This document shows positions 14,514-23,198 of a DNA stretch of 64,000 nucleotides, piece by piece. Origin of the DNA: an uncultured Bacteroidales bacterium (GTDB lineage Bacteria > Bacteroidota > Bacteroidia > Bacteroidales > UBA932); contig CAMJBH010000011.1 of NCBI GenBank assembly GCA_946403855.1, positions 1-64,000 on the forward strand. Direction: 5' to 3'. Within the stretch, counting starts at the first letter, position 1; each line of letters opens with the position of its first letter. The notes under the pieces were generated by a model that worked only from the letters and a program-made list of their open reading frames with translations, was not told the DNA's origin and ran no database searches. The translations under genes and the position numbers were made by a program.

Positions 14514-17102
14514 CTATTCCAGTTCTACTCCGAATCCGTAATTGCCGGAACCCAGGACGCGAACTTCCCCGTCGGGGCAGTGAACGCTGGCAGTAGTGCC
14601 GACTGGGATACTCACCTCGATCGACCTGATGCGGTCTGCGTCGGCTTCCCATTTGACACGTATTTTTCCGTAAGGAGTGCGAGTGGACGCTTCCATGTAT
14701 TTGAAGCCTCCGCCAGGGTGAGGATCGACCTCAAAGGTCTTGAAGCCGGGAGCCGTTTCCTTTATGCCCACGGCAAAACGGTACAGCCAGTCCCCTATCG
14801 AGCCGTAGGAATAGTGGTTGAAAGAGTTCATACCGCCGACTATGCTGCCATCTGGATTTATACTGTTCCAGCGCTCCCAGATGGTCGTTGCGCCAAGTTT
14901 CACCGGATAAATCCAGCTGGGGCAGGTCTCCTGGAGAAGGAGCTTATAAGCCACATCGGAATAGCCGTATTCCGAAAGCACTTCGCAAATATGAGGGGTT
15001 CCCAGGAAACCGGTCGTGATGTGGTTTCCATATTCTTTCACATTTGCCGCAAGTCTGTCGGCAGCCTGCTGACGCAGGTTCTCAGGCAGCATACCGAAGT
15101 AGAGCGCAAGCACATAGGCGGTCTGGGTATCGGAACTTACCAGTCCGTTGGGAGTGACATACTCATTCATGAACGCCTTTTTGACCTTTTCCAGCTCTGA
15201 ATTATAATGTGAAGCATCTTCCGCAAAACCGAGAAGGGCGGCGGACTTGGCCACGATTTCTATCGATCCGGCCATAAAGCACTGTGCGCACAAGTCCTTG
15301 GAAGTGACGGCGGAACGGCCCGACCGGTCGTTGTCCTGACTCCAGAAAAGCCAGTCGCCGAACGGCTGGTTGAGGGTATTCAGCAGATAGTTGTTGCAGG
15401 AGCCGAGCTGGAAATCCACCCATGCCTTCATGGAAGGATACTGGTCGCGCAGGACAGACAAGTCGCCGTAGGCCATGTAATGCTGCCATGGAATGATGGT
15501 CGCACAATCGGCCCAGCCGCATGCAAAGTCCACGTTGGACCCGAAGAAGATATCCGGAATCACGGCCGGAATGCCGCCACGGGCGTTTTGCTCATCCCGC
15601 AGCGACCGCAGCCACTTACGGAAGAAATTGTCCACCTTGCCGTTGAAAGTGGCGGTACGGAAGAAAATCTGGGCGTCGCCGGTCCATCCAAGCCGTTCAT
15701 CACGCTGGGGACAATCGGTGGGAATATCCACAAAGTTTCCGCGGAAGCCCCAGAAGATATTGGACTGCAACTGATTGATCAGAGGATTGGAAGATTCGAA
15801 GCTACCGACTGTCTCGAAGCCGGAATCGGCCACGACAGCGCAGAAATCGGATGGATTCAGGTCTCCTTCGATTCCGTCCACCTTGATATACCTGAAGCCG
15901 TAGAATGTCTGGCAAGGCTCGAACTCATCGGCGCCGCCACTGAGCACGAAAGTACTCGTAACCTTGGCTGCACGCATGTTCTTGGTGTAGAAGTTGCCCT
16001 CCTTGTCAAGCACCTCTGCATGGCTGATCGTGACAACCTGTCCCCTGCGGCCTTTGATACGCACCTTTTCCCAGCCCACGAGGTTCTGGCCGAAGTCTAT
16101 GACCTTCTCCCCTTTTGGCGTAACGAAGCACTTCACCGGATTGATTATCTCCCGCACGCGCACAGGTTCGGCAACAGACGGCACCAAGGCAGCCTTCGGT
16201 GCGGTAAGCACCCCGGCGGGTTCCCAAGCATAGGAAGCAGTGAGGTCGATGGTTTCGCCGTCATAGAAAGTGGCGTCCTTCACCGGGCCCTTGCGGGACA
16301 TTTCCCAGTCAGGACCGGTACAGAGCGTCTCCTTTTTGCCTCCTGCGTATTCAATCTCAATCTGCATCAAGAGGCCGAGCTCGCCGCCATAGCGCTGACG
16401 GTCCTTAGGCGCGCCCCAGCCCATTCCCGAGCCGTACCAGCCAGGGCTCACGAGAGCGCAGACTTCAAAGGCGCCGCCTTTGGTCTGGGCGGTCACGTCA
16501 TATGCCTGATACTGAAGAGTTTTCTGGTATGCCGTCCAGCCGGGGGTAAAGTAATCGGTGCCGACTTTCGAGCCGTTGATACTGAACTCATAGATTCCCC
16601 GGCTTGTCACATATGCGACTGCCCGCTTAACGCTTTTAGAAAGGCGAAAGTTCTTTCGGAAGTAAACCGGAGTGGGACATATCTTACGGTCGCCCGTATC
16701 GGTGCCTATCCACGAAGCCTTCCAGGCATCCGGAGACAAGCCTGTCGAGAAGGAAGCCGCGGCCGGCTTGGACACCTGCCCGTGATTGTCCCAGACCTTT
16801 ACAGTCCAGGTATATGGCTTGCCATATTCCAGCGATACGTCTATAGGGACCTTCACGGAATTGTCCGATTCAACTTTGCCGGAGCGCCATACTGTCTTGC
16901 CGCCGCTTTTGAGCGTGAGCTCGTAGGCTTGCTGGAAAGTGGCACGTTTGGGACTCTCCAGAATCCAGCTGAGACTCACTCCCTCAGGATCAATGCCTTG
17001 GGGGTTCTCAAGCCCGGAGGTACGCAGGGTGGTTATGTTCAGTTGAGCCACGGCCTGGAGGCTGAATAGCAGCAGGGCCGGCAGCAAAAGCAGCTTTTTC
17101 AT
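14514..17102 (-). CDS. Alpha-L-rhamnosidase (GH78)
   Basis: 862 residues with a signal peptide (cleavage after QAVAQ), so exported to periplasm or surface. Domains in order: an N-terminal Ig-like/beta-sandwich domain (LRTSGLENPQGID), the Bac_rhamnosid_N domain with WTAYQKTLQYQAYDVT, a jelly-roll domain (VIDFGQNLVGWEKV), then the (alpha/alpha)6 barrel. The catalytic segment TDCPQRDERLGWTGD (residues about 460-475) carries the conserved acidic residues. A C-terminal beta domain closes the protein. It should release L-rhamnose from pectin (RG-I), glycosides or bacterial polysaccharide. It lies 3 nt after rhaA, so freed rhamnose is isomerised and phosphorylated by products of the same transcript. 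Confidence 0.93.
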   Translation of the reverse strand: MKKLLLLPALLLFSLQAVAQLNITTLRTSGLENPQGIDPEGVSLSWILESPKRATFQQAYELTLKSGGKTVWRSGKVESDNSVKVPIDVSLEYGKPYTWTVKVWDNHGQVSKPAAASFSTGLSPDAWKASWIGTDTGDRKICPTPVYFRKNFRLSKSVKRAVAYVTSRGIYEFSINGSKVGTDYFTPGWTAYQKTLQYQAYDVTAQTKGGAFEVCALVSPGWYGSGMGWGAPKDRQRYGGELGLLMQIEIEYAGGKKETLCTGPDWEMSRKGPVKDATFYDGETIDLTASYAWEPAGVLTAPKAALVPSVAEPVRVREIINPVKCFVTPKGEKVIDFGQNLVGWEKVRIKGRRGQVVTISHAEVLDKEGNFYTKNMRAAKVTSTFVLSGGADEFEPCQTFYGFRYIKVDGIEGDLNPSDFCAVVADSGFETVGSFESSNPLINQLQSNIFWGFRGNFVDIPTDCPQRDERLGWTGDAQIFFRTATFNGKVDNFFRKWLRSLRDEQNARGGIPAVIPDIFFGSNVDFACGWADCATIIPWQHYMAYGDLSVLRDQYPSMKAWVDFQLGSCNNYLLNTLNQPFGDWLFWSQDNDRSGRSAVTSKDLCAQCFMAGSIEIVAKSAALLGFAEDASHYNSELEKVKKAFMNEYVTPNGLVSSDTQTAYVLALYFGMLPENLRQQAADRLAANVKEYGNHITTGFLGTPHICEVLSEYGYSDVAYKLLLQETCPSWIYPVKLGATTIWERWNSINPDGSIVGGMNSFNHYSYGSIGDWLYRFAVGIKETAPGFKTFEVDPHPGGGFKYMEASTRTPYGKIRVKWEADADRIRSIEVSIPVGTTASVHCPDGEVRVLGSGNYGFGVELE

Positions 17103-17105
17103 ATA

Positions 17106-18356
17106 TTAGCGTCTGGATGTGACTTCTTTCTCGTATTTCTCGATTTCCGGAATGAATTCAGGTCCTACCGGCACTCCGTTCTTGCAGTTAAAAAAGTCGA
17201 ACACAGCACCGAAAGGCAGAGTCTTGGCCTCTTCCAGAAGTGCCAGTCTCTGGAACCAGCGTCCCGTGTCCTCGTACTCGCGAAGCTTATCCAGAGGTTC
17301 AAGCAGAGCGGAAAGAAGGCATTTCTGAGTGGCTCTGGTGCCGATCACATATGCTCCGATGCGGTTGATGGAAGCATCGAAGTAATCGAGGCCGATGTGT
17401 GCACGGTCAAGTGCGCCTGCGCGTACGATTTCTTTGAATAGCTCGAGCGTAGGATCGTTCATTATTGTCACATGGTCGGAATCCCAGCGCACGGGACGGC
17501 TCACGTGAAGCATAAGCTCGGGCACGAAGAGCAGCAAGGAGCTAACCTTGTCGGCCACATTCTCGGTGGGCTCGTAATGCCCGGTGTCGAGGGTGTACAT
17601 GACCTTGCGGGTAGCGCAGTAGCCTTCAAAGAAGTCCATCGAACCCACGGTATAGCTTTCGAGACCTATTCCGAAAAGCTTCGCCTCCACGCAATTCTTC
17701 ATGCCGGGAAGATCCTCGCTGAGTATCTCATCGAGCGATGCGGCAAGCAATTCACGGTAGCGCTTACGCTCCACGGTGAGGTCTTTGCTTCCGTCATGCA
17801 CCCAGATGTTCATGATGCACGGATCGCCCTGCGCCTTTCCCATGGCATCGGCAATGCGGCGGCAACGCTTGGTGTGCTCTATCCAGAAGTTGCGGATGGC
17901 ATCGTCCGGATTGGCGAGGGTAAGGTCTCCGCTCTTGGGATGGGAGAAAGATGTGGAATTGAAGTCCAGTTTCATGCCGTTTTCGCGGGCCCACTGAATC
18001 CAGCTTTCAAAGTGCTCGGGGCCGCACTGGTCACGATCTACGAACTTGCCGCCGAAGTCTCCGTATATCTCGTGCAGGTTGAGTCTGTGAGAGCCAGCTA
18101 TAAGGCTCTTTGCAAACTTGACATCGGCTCGTACCTCATCTATGTTGCGGGCACGGCCCGGATAATTGCCGGTAGTCTGAATACCTCCGGAAAGGGCCTG
18201 TCCACTTTCAAAGCCCACCACGTCGTCTGTCTGCCAGCAGTGCAGGGAGATGGGGGTCTTTTCGAGAATTTCAACGGCTTTGTCTGTGTCCACGCCAAGG
18301 GCGGCATAACGTTCCTTGGCAATCTCGTAGGACTTCAGGATCTGTGATTCGTTCAT
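17106..18356 (-). CDS. rhaA: L-rhamnose isomerase
   Basis: 416 residues, cytoplasmic. It converts L-rhamnose to L-rhamnulose. The sequence matches RhaA throughout: ISLHCWQTDDVVGFE near the N-terminus, LNLHEIYGDFGGKFVDRDQ, VEAKLFGIGLESY and TLDTGHYEPTENVADK, which hold the metal-binding Glu, Asp and His residues. The length agrees with the family (about 417). I start at ATG 18356, one base after the rhaB stop; the longer frame would lie within rhaB. It is the second gene of the rhaB-rhaA-GH78 unit. Confidence 0.95.
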   Translation of the reverse strand: MNESQILKSYEIAKERYAALGVDTDKAVEILEKTPISLHCWQTDDVVGFESGQALSGGIQTTGNYPGRARNIDEVRADVKFAKSLIAGSHRLNLHEIYGDFGGKFVDRDQCGPEHFESWIQWARENGMKLDFNSTSFSHPKSGDLTLANPDDAIRNFWIEHTKRCRRIADAMGKAQGDPCIMNIWVHDGSKDLTVERKRYRELLAASLDEILSEDLPGMKNCVEAKLFGIGLESYTVGSMDFFEGYCATRKVMYTLDTGHYEPTENVADKVSSLLLFVPELMLHVSRPVRWDSDHVTIMNDPTLELFKEIVRAGALDRAHIGLDYFDASINRIGAYVIGTRATQKCLLSALLEPLDKLREYEDTGRWFQRLALLEEAKTLPFGAVFDFFNCKNGVPVGPEFIPEIEKYEKEVTSRR

Positions 18357-18357
18357 G

Positions 18358-19803
18358 TTATTTATTATTTGGTTTGAATTCTTTGACTTTGAAAGTGCCG
18401 GCAATCATGCCGCGCATCTCCTTGAGGCTACCTGCAAGGCCTGCGGTACGGGCCTGCAGCATGAGATTGCCGATTGCCGTGGCCTCGGTCGGTCCTGCTA
18501 CGACAGGAATGCCTATAGCGTCGGCGGTCCACTGGTTGAGCAGGTCATTGGCACTGCCGCCTCCGATTATGTGAAGTCTTTCTATCGGGAAGGGCGCAAA
18601 GCCTTTCAGAAGATCGAGCACCTCTCTATACCGGTCCGCAAGGGAATGATATATGCAGCTAACCACTTGGGCGTCTGACAGATTCTTCACTTCGTTCAGA
18701 ATGACAGCTTGGCCATCCCGGGCGGAGCGAAGGACCTCCTCCAGCATGTTGTCAGGCGCTGAGAAGCGGCTGTCGTCTGGATTGATGCGCCCCTCGAAAG
18801 AGGCCTCGCTGAGAGCCATCTGCACAAGTTCCGGATATGTATAGTCCCTGCCCGCTGCCTTCCACTGCGCCCGGCATTGCTCGAGAATCCACATGCCGGT
18901 TATGTTCTTCAGGAAGCGGGTAGTACCGTCTATGCCGCCCTCGTTGGTGAAATTGGCGGCAGCCGACGCTGCATTCATGATGGGGTACGGGAGTTCTATT
19001 CCCATAAGGCTCCATGTGCCGCTACTCAAGTAGGCAAAATGCCCGTCAGGTGCCGGAACGGCAGCTATTGCGGAAGCTGTATCGTGGCCTGCCACAGCCA
19101 CCACGGGCACGGGGCCCATACCGGTGGATGCGGCAAGATCAGCCTTCAGAGGCCCTATTACCGTGCCCGGCTGGACAATGGGAAGCAACACGTCTGTGCG
19201 TATGCCAAGACGGCCAAGCAGTTCTTTGTTGAACTGGCGGGCAGCCTGGTCCATCATTCCGGAGGTGGATGCATCGGTGTACTCGCATACGGCCCGCCCG
19301 GTCAGCATCCAGGCCATGAGGTCCGGCATGAAAAGGATAGCAGCGGCTTCGGCCAGGGCTGCATCGGCGGCTTTGGTCTGGGCATACAGCTGAAAAATGG
19401 TGTTGAAGTCCATTATCTGAATGCCGGTGACCGAATACAGTTCCTCGCGCGGTATGATCTTGAAAACCTCTTCAGGGACGCCTTGGGTGTATGGGTCGCG
19501 ATAGGCCCTGGGAAGAGCCAGAAGGCGACCGTCTGCGGATATGCAGCCAAAGTCCACGCCCCAAGTGTCTATTCCGATGGAATCAAGCCGGATGCCGTCC
19601 CTGCCCAGCTTGGTCAGGCACTGGACGAAATGGTCGTACATGGCGTTGACATCCCAGAACAACTTGCCTCCCTGATTCACAGGAGAATTAGGGAAACGGT
19701 AAACCTCTTCGGTCTTGAACGATCCGCCGGAGAAGGTGCCCAGGATGGCACGTCCGCTCGTGGCGCCGCAGTCGAAGGCAAGGAAACGATATTCGCTTTT
19801 CAT
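18358..19803 (-). CDS. rhaB: Rhamnulokinase
   Basis: 481 residues, FGGY kinase family. It phosphorylates L-rhamnulose at C1. Seen: ATP/metal loop AFDCGATSGRAILG at residues 6-19, WGVDFGCI, MPDLMAWMLTGRA, SGTWSLMG and the C-terminal IIGGGSANDLLNQWTADAIG. Around residues 367-375 the protein reads VILNEVKNL, the translation of an interspersed repeat that also occurs between genes at 46809-46834; it sits in a loop that is variable in the family and does not break the frame. The start is ATG 19803. The divergent minus-7 box TACATTTG ends only six bases before it, so the mRNA may have almost no leader. Confidence 0.95.
   Translation of the reverse strand: MKSEYRFLAFDCGATSGRAILGTFSGGSFKTEEVYRFPNSPVNQGGKLFWDVNAMYDHFVQCLTKLGRDGIRLDSIGIDTWGVDFGCISADGRLLALPRAYRDPYTQGVPEEVFKIIPREELYSVTGIQIMDFNTIFQLYAQTKAADAALAEAAAILFMPDLMAWMLTGRAVCEYTDASTSGMMDQAARQFNKELLGRLGIRTDVLLPIVQPGTVIGPLKADLAASTGMGPVPVVAVAGHDTASAIAAVPAPDGHFAYLSSGTWSLMGIELPYPIMNAASAAANFTNEGGIDGTTRFLKNITGMWILEQCRAQWKAAGRDYTYPELVQMALSEASFEGRINPDDSRFSAPDNMLEEVLRSARDGQAVILNEVKNLSDAQVVSCIYHSLADRYREVLDLLKGFAPFPIERLHIIGGGSANDLLNQWTADAIGIPVVAGPTEATAIGNLMLQARTAGLAGSLKEMRGMIAGTFKVKEFKPNNK
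18680..18705 (-). repeat. 26-nt interspersed repeat inside rhaB
   Basis: On the minus strand this segment begins GTCATTCTGAACGAAG and ends TGAAGAATCT. It is identical over all 26 bases to the intergenic copy at 46809-46834. Within rhaB it is translated as VILNEVKNL. Confidence 0.85.
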
Positions 19804-19809
19804 ATACCA

Positions 19810-19837
19810 CAAATGTAAATAAAATGAGTTATATTTG
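19810..19837. promoter_or_regulatory. Divergent minus-7 boxes of rhaB and sod
   Basis: TACATTTG on the minus strand (19810-19817) faces rhaB; TATATTTG on the plus strand (19830-19837) faces sod, whose ATG is 19 nt further. The two boxes are only 12 nt apart, so the promoters must overlap and could interfere. Confidence 0.5.
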
Positions 19838-19856
19838 CAATAAACATCAAAACGTT

Positions 19857-20444
19857 ATGACCTTCAATCCTTTTTCTATCGTGGCCCTGCCTTATGCCCA
19901 GGACGCCCTCGCGCCGGTTATCAGCGCACAGACTGTTGCATTCCACTATGGCAAGCATCTCCAGACATACATCAATAACCTCAATGCCGCTCTTCCCGGC
20001 AGCGGATTTGAGGGAAAATCGTTGGAGGACATAGTCAAAGAAGCCGAAGGCGGCATTTTCAACAACGCCGGCCAGGTGCTCAACCATACTTTGTATTTTA
20101 CCCAATTCAAGCCCGCCGGATCGCCGTCGGCACCGTCCGGGGCGCTGGCAGATGCCATCACCCGCGATTTTGGCAGCTTCGAGGCTTTCAAGGAAGAATT
20201 CCAGAAGAAGGGCGCCGGGCTCTTCGGCTCAGGATGGGTATGGCTTTCCGCTGACGCTCAGGGAAAACTCGTCATAACCCAGGAGACAAACGCAGGCAAC
20301 CCGGTCCGCCGCGGTCTTAAACCCCTGCTCACCTTCGACGTTTGGGAGCACGCCTACTACCTCGACTACCAGAACCGCAGGCCGGACCATCTGGCCGCCC
20401 TTTGGGAAATTATCGACTGGGACGTCGTAGCCTCCAGATATTAG
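19857..20444 (+). CDS. sodB: Superoxide dismutase, Fe/Mn type
   Basis: 195 residues, cytoplasmic. It dismutates superoxide to hydrogen peroxide and oxygen. The four metal ligands are visible: the His in FHYGKHLQTY, the His in VLNHTLYF, and Asp and His in FDVWEHAYYLDYQNRR. Other family marks are NNAGQ and GSGWVWL. Bacteroides enzymes of this type often work with either iron or manganese. The start is ATG 19857. Its stop codon (TAG 20442-20444) overlaps the stop of the converging mscS gene, so no terminator can lie between them. Confidence 0.93.
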   Translation: MTFNPFSIVALPYAQDALAPVISAQTVAFHYGKHLQTYINNLNAALPGSGFEGKSLEDIVKEAEGGIFNNAGQVLNHTLYFTQFKPAGSPSAPSGALADAITRDFGSFEAFKEEFQKKGAGLFGSGWVWLSADAQGKLVITQETNAGNPVRRGLKPLLTFDVWEHAYYLDYQNRRPDHLAALWEIIDWDVVASRY

Positions 20445-21364
20445 CTCTTGATGTGTATGTCCATCTGAGGGAACGGGAAGCCGAATCCAGACTCCGGAAG
20501 TTCTTTATAAATTGCATCATTGATAGCAAAATAGACATTCCAGTAATCGGCATTCCTGACCCACCCTCGGAGGATAAACTCCACCGAACTGGCGGACAAA
20601 GACGATACAGCGGCAAACGGATCCTCGGCCCCTGCAGTTGCAGAGTCGAGGATTTTGCTGTTCGAACGGGCTATTTCAACTAGCTTGGCCTTACACGCTT
20701 CGGCGTCCACACCGTACTCAAGTCCAATCTTCCATTCCAGCCTTCTCAATGGATTCTTGGAATAGTTGTTTATGTTACCGTTCGCAAGTGTTCCGTGGGG
20801 TATAGTAACACTGCGGTTGTCCGGGAGCGTGAGGCGCGTGCTTACGATAGACATCTCCGTGACTGTACCGGCGTAACCCTGGGCCTCGATGAAATCCCCT
20901 ACCTTGAATGGCTTGAAAGCCAGGATGAGCAAGCCTCCGGAAAAATTCTGGAGGGTACCGCTCATGGCCATACCTATAGCCACGCCGCCACCGGCGAGGA
21001 GAGCTGCAAGCGAAGTCGTATTAACGCCCAATGTGCTAATTGTCAAAACAATTAACAAAATTGTCAACGTTACTGAAGTAAAACTCGAGACAAATGATGC
21101 AACTGTTTTATCAGTCCCGCGCCTGTCGAACATTCTCTTCAGCGCCTTTTTGACAAGTTTAATCACCCACGCGCCGACAAAATATATAATGAACGCCAGG
21201 AGGACCTTGAGCCCGAAATGAATGGCATCCACACCCAACTGATGCAAAGCCGCGGCAGGATCGGTTGCCAGGGCCTCAGCAAAATTGCTGGCGGCCACCT
21301 TTGCAGAATCCACCTTGCTGTTTAGCTCCTCAGAAGTAACAAATGGATTTGTTTGAAGTATCAT
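20441..21364 (-). CDS. Small-conductance mechanosensitive channel, MscS family
   Basis: About 307 residues. An N-terminal amphipathic part is followed by hydrophobic helices (FGLKVLLAFIIYFVGAWVI, VTLTILLIVLTISTLGV) and the pore-lining helix with LLAGGGVAIGMAMSGTLQNF, the Gly/Ala-packed TM3 of MscS. Then comes the conserved FKVGDFIEAQGYAGTV and the NGNINNYS segment of the beta domain, and a C-terminal alpha/beta domain. It acts as an osmotic safety valve in the inner membrane. I chose ATG 21364 over an upstream in-frame start. It follows the cation-efflux gene on the same strand after 21 nt and is probably co-transcribed. Confidence 0.9.
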   Translation of the reverse strand: MILQTNPFVTSEELNSKVDSAKVAASNFAEALATDPAAALHQLGVDAIHFGLKVLLAFIIYFVGAWVIKLVKKALKRMFDRRGTDKTVASFVSSFTSVTLTILLIVLTISTLGVNTTSLAALLAGGGVAIGMAMSGTLQNFSGGLLILAFKPFKVGDFIEAQGYAGTVTEMSIVSTRLTLPDNRSVTIPHGTLANGNINNYSKNPLRRLEWKIGLEYGVDAEACKAKLVEIARSNSKILDSATAGAEDPFAAVSSLSASSVEFILRGWVRNADYWNVYFAINDAIYKELPESGFGFPFPQMDIHIKS

Positions 21365-21385
21365 GAGGACAAAGATACACAAAAA

Positions 21386-22303
21386 TCAGCAACAATCATG
21401 ATCGTGGCAGACGCTTCCCTCGTGTTCGGTCTCAATGGTAGCGTGCGATATGCCCGCATGACGGAGGTGGTGCTTTATTTCAGCGACCACGTTTTCCGCT
21501 TCCGCATCAGCAGAAACGACCACATGAGCCGTGAGGGCGGTTTCGGTGGTGCTGATAGGCCATATATGGACATGATGTACGTCCTTGACGCCTTCTACTT
21601 CATTGATTTCGGACAGCACCTCAGCCCGGTCAATGCTTTCAGGCACAGCATCGATGCTCATCCGTATGCTTTCCGACAGCAGATCCCAAGTTCCGACGAG
21701 GATGACAGCGGCAATTACGATTCCGATAATAGGATCGATGAAGTTCCATCCTGTGTAGTATATCACTATACCTGATATTACGACTCCGACAGAGACAAGC
21801 GTATCAGCCGCCATATGCAGAAATGCGCCGCGTGTATTGATGTCTTTCTTTTGATGCTTCATCAGCAGAAAAGCTGTAAGGCCATTAATGACTATGCCCA
21901 CGGCGGCTGTCCAGGCCACCGCGCTGCCGTCAACGGCGACAGGAGCCATGAGTTTGTGCACACTTTCTACCAAAATGGCCCCAACTGCAACAAGCAGAAT
22001 CACGGCATTGAGCAAAGAAATCAACACTGAGCCTTTACGATAACCGTATGTAAACTTTTCCGTAGGCTTGGTGAGAGCAAGGTGAAAAGCAATCAACGCC
22101 AGAAGCAGCGAAAACACGTCGCTGAGATTGTGTCCGGCGTCAGACAGCAGTCCGAGGGAATTTTTCCAAAGCCCGACTCCGGCTTCAATGAGCACGAAAG
22201 CCAAGTTCAGGGCAATTGATACTATATATATTTTCTTGAGGCCTTCGTTACCGGCTATCTGGCCGTGGTCGTGATGATGATGGTGATGATGTTCGTGTTC
22301 CAT
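21386..22303 (-). CDS. Cation diffusion facilitator, CzcD/ZitB type
   Basis: 305 residues. The N-terminus is a His run (residues 4-10) and the C-terminus ends in a Cys/His tail (CHDHDCC), both likely metal-binding. Six hydrophobic helices are visible. Helix 2 carries LLSDAGHNLSDV and helix 5 HMAADTLVSVG, the two HxxxD-type pairs forming the transport zinc site. The C-terminal cytoplasmic domain has VHHVHIWPIS. It exports zinc or related divalent cations using protons. The promoter TTG-N20-TACATTTG (22318-22348) lies 14 nt before the ATG; mscS follows. Confidence 0.92.
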   Translation of the reverse strand: MEHEHHHHHHHDHGQIAGNEGLKKIYIVSIALNLAFVLIEAGVGLWKNSLGLLSDAGHNLSDVFSLLLALIAFHLALTKPTEKFTYGYRKGSVLISLLNAVILLVAVGAILVESVHKLMAPVAVDGSAVAWTAAVGIVINGLTAFLLMKHQKKDINTRGAFLHMAADTLVSVGVVISGIVIYYTGWNFIDPIIGIVIAAVILVGTWDLLSESIRMSIDAVPESIDRAEVLSEINEVEGVKDVHHVHIWPISTTETALTAHVVVSADAEAENVVAEIKHHLRHAGISHATIETEHEGSVCHDHDCC

Positions 22304-22317
22304 AATTAAAATTTTTG

Positions 22318-22348
22318 CAAATGTACACACATGCTCCTAAACCTGCAA
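22318..22348 (-). promoter_or_regulatory. Promoter of the cation-efflux gene
   Basis: Minus-7 box TACATTTG (22318-22325) and minus-33 TTG (22346-22348) with a 20-nt spacer, the full Bacteroidetes sigma pattern on the minus strand. Confidence 0.65.
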
Positions 22349-22371
22349 TCCCCAATTTTTGTGAAAATAAC

Positions 22372-22470
22372 TCTACAATAACTCTATACTGCAATTCTAC
22401 AAAACGCGATATATTGACTGATTATCAACCGTTTAACATTCTACAAGACAACATCCGGCAACCTCTACAA
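22372..22470 (+). promoter_or_regulatory. TCTACAA repeat array before the DUF47 operon
   Basis: TCTACAA occurs at 22372, 22396, 22440 and 22464, that is two pairs each 24 bp apart, plus a variant TCTATAC at 22383, exactly 11 bp after the first copy. Seven-base direct repeats with an 11-bp period are the layout of response-regulator boxes such as PhoB sites. No clear TAnnTTTG box was found between this array and the ATG at 22533, so the operon may use an activated promoter. The 229-bp divergent region holds nothing else I can name. Confidence 0.5.
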
Positions 22471-22532
22471 GTGTTTTGAAAAGACAAAAATTATCTCTAT
22501 TTTTACAACAAACCACAGTTAATGCACGAATA

Positions 22533-23195
22533 ATGGGATTACTAGACATTTTCACCAACAAAAACGCCGACAAACTGGCAAACGGAATAAACCAGCTTCT
22601 AGGCCTTGTTGACAACTCCATACTGGTATTCAAAGACGGTGTCAAAAACTACCTCTACTACGACGAATCCGGTTTCTCCGACAGCCTCGCTTCCATGGCC
22701 TCACTCGAGGCCGAAACCGGCGCCCTGTTCCGTCAGATCGAAAGCAGCCTCTATTCCAGGGGCAACCTCGTCCGCTCACGCGGCGACATCATGCGGCTCC
22801 TGGAGCGCTTCGAACACATTATATCTATAGTAAGCGCAGACCTCATACAGTTCGAAATCGAGGCCCCGAAGATTCCCTCGGAGCTGAAAAAGGAATTCAT
22901 GAAGCTCACCGAGCTCGCCTCGCTTGCTGTAGAATCGTCCATTCCCGGTGCTAAAGCATACTTCACAGCCCCTAAAGACGTAGCCGAGACCACCAACCGC
23001 GTTTACTTTTACGAAAAGGAAGCAGTCAAACTCTCGCAGTCAATCAAAAGGACGGTCTTTCACGACATGGAGTCTCTCAAGCTCAGCGAAAAGTTCCACC
23101 TCCGTTACTTCGCCCTGCACATAGAAGACCTCGCGAAAGCCGCCGTCAAAGTGGCTGAGCAGCTTTCGGTAATGGCCATCAAACGCTCGCTGTAA
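22533..23195 (+). CDS. DUF47 family protein (PhoU-like)
   Basis: 220 residues, all helical, no membrane segment. The N-terminus MGLLDIFTNKNADK and helices with VFKDGVKNYL, SRGDIMRLLERFEHI and FHLRYFALHIEDLAKAAVKVAEQL match the DUF47 family (TIGR00153), a four-to-six-helix PhoU-like fold with metal-binding acidic residues. DUF47 proteins are nearly always encoded beside PiT phosphate transporters and are thought to control them. Here the neighbour, three bases downstream, is a PiT-like membrane domain with a DNA-binding tail, so DUF47 would be the partner of a sensor rather than of a plain transporter (inference). The ATG at 22533 matches the usual family N-terminus. Confidence 0.85.
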   Translation: MGLLDIFTNKNADKLANGINQLLGLVDNSILVFKDGVKNYLYYDESGFSDSLASMASLEAETGALFRQIESSLYSRGNLVRSRGDIMRLLERFEHIISIVSADLIQFEIEAPKIPSELKKEFMKLTELASLAVESSIPGAKAYFTAPKDVAETTNRVYFYEKEAVKLSQSIKRTVFHDMESLKLSEKFHLRYFALHIEDLAKAAVKVAEQLSVMAIKRSL

Positions 23196-23198
23196 GCT

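Noticed and set aside
15480..17069. Open frame of 529 codons opposite the GH78 gene
   Set aside because: Antisense to a complete rhamnosidase with catalytic motifs; no family resemblance.
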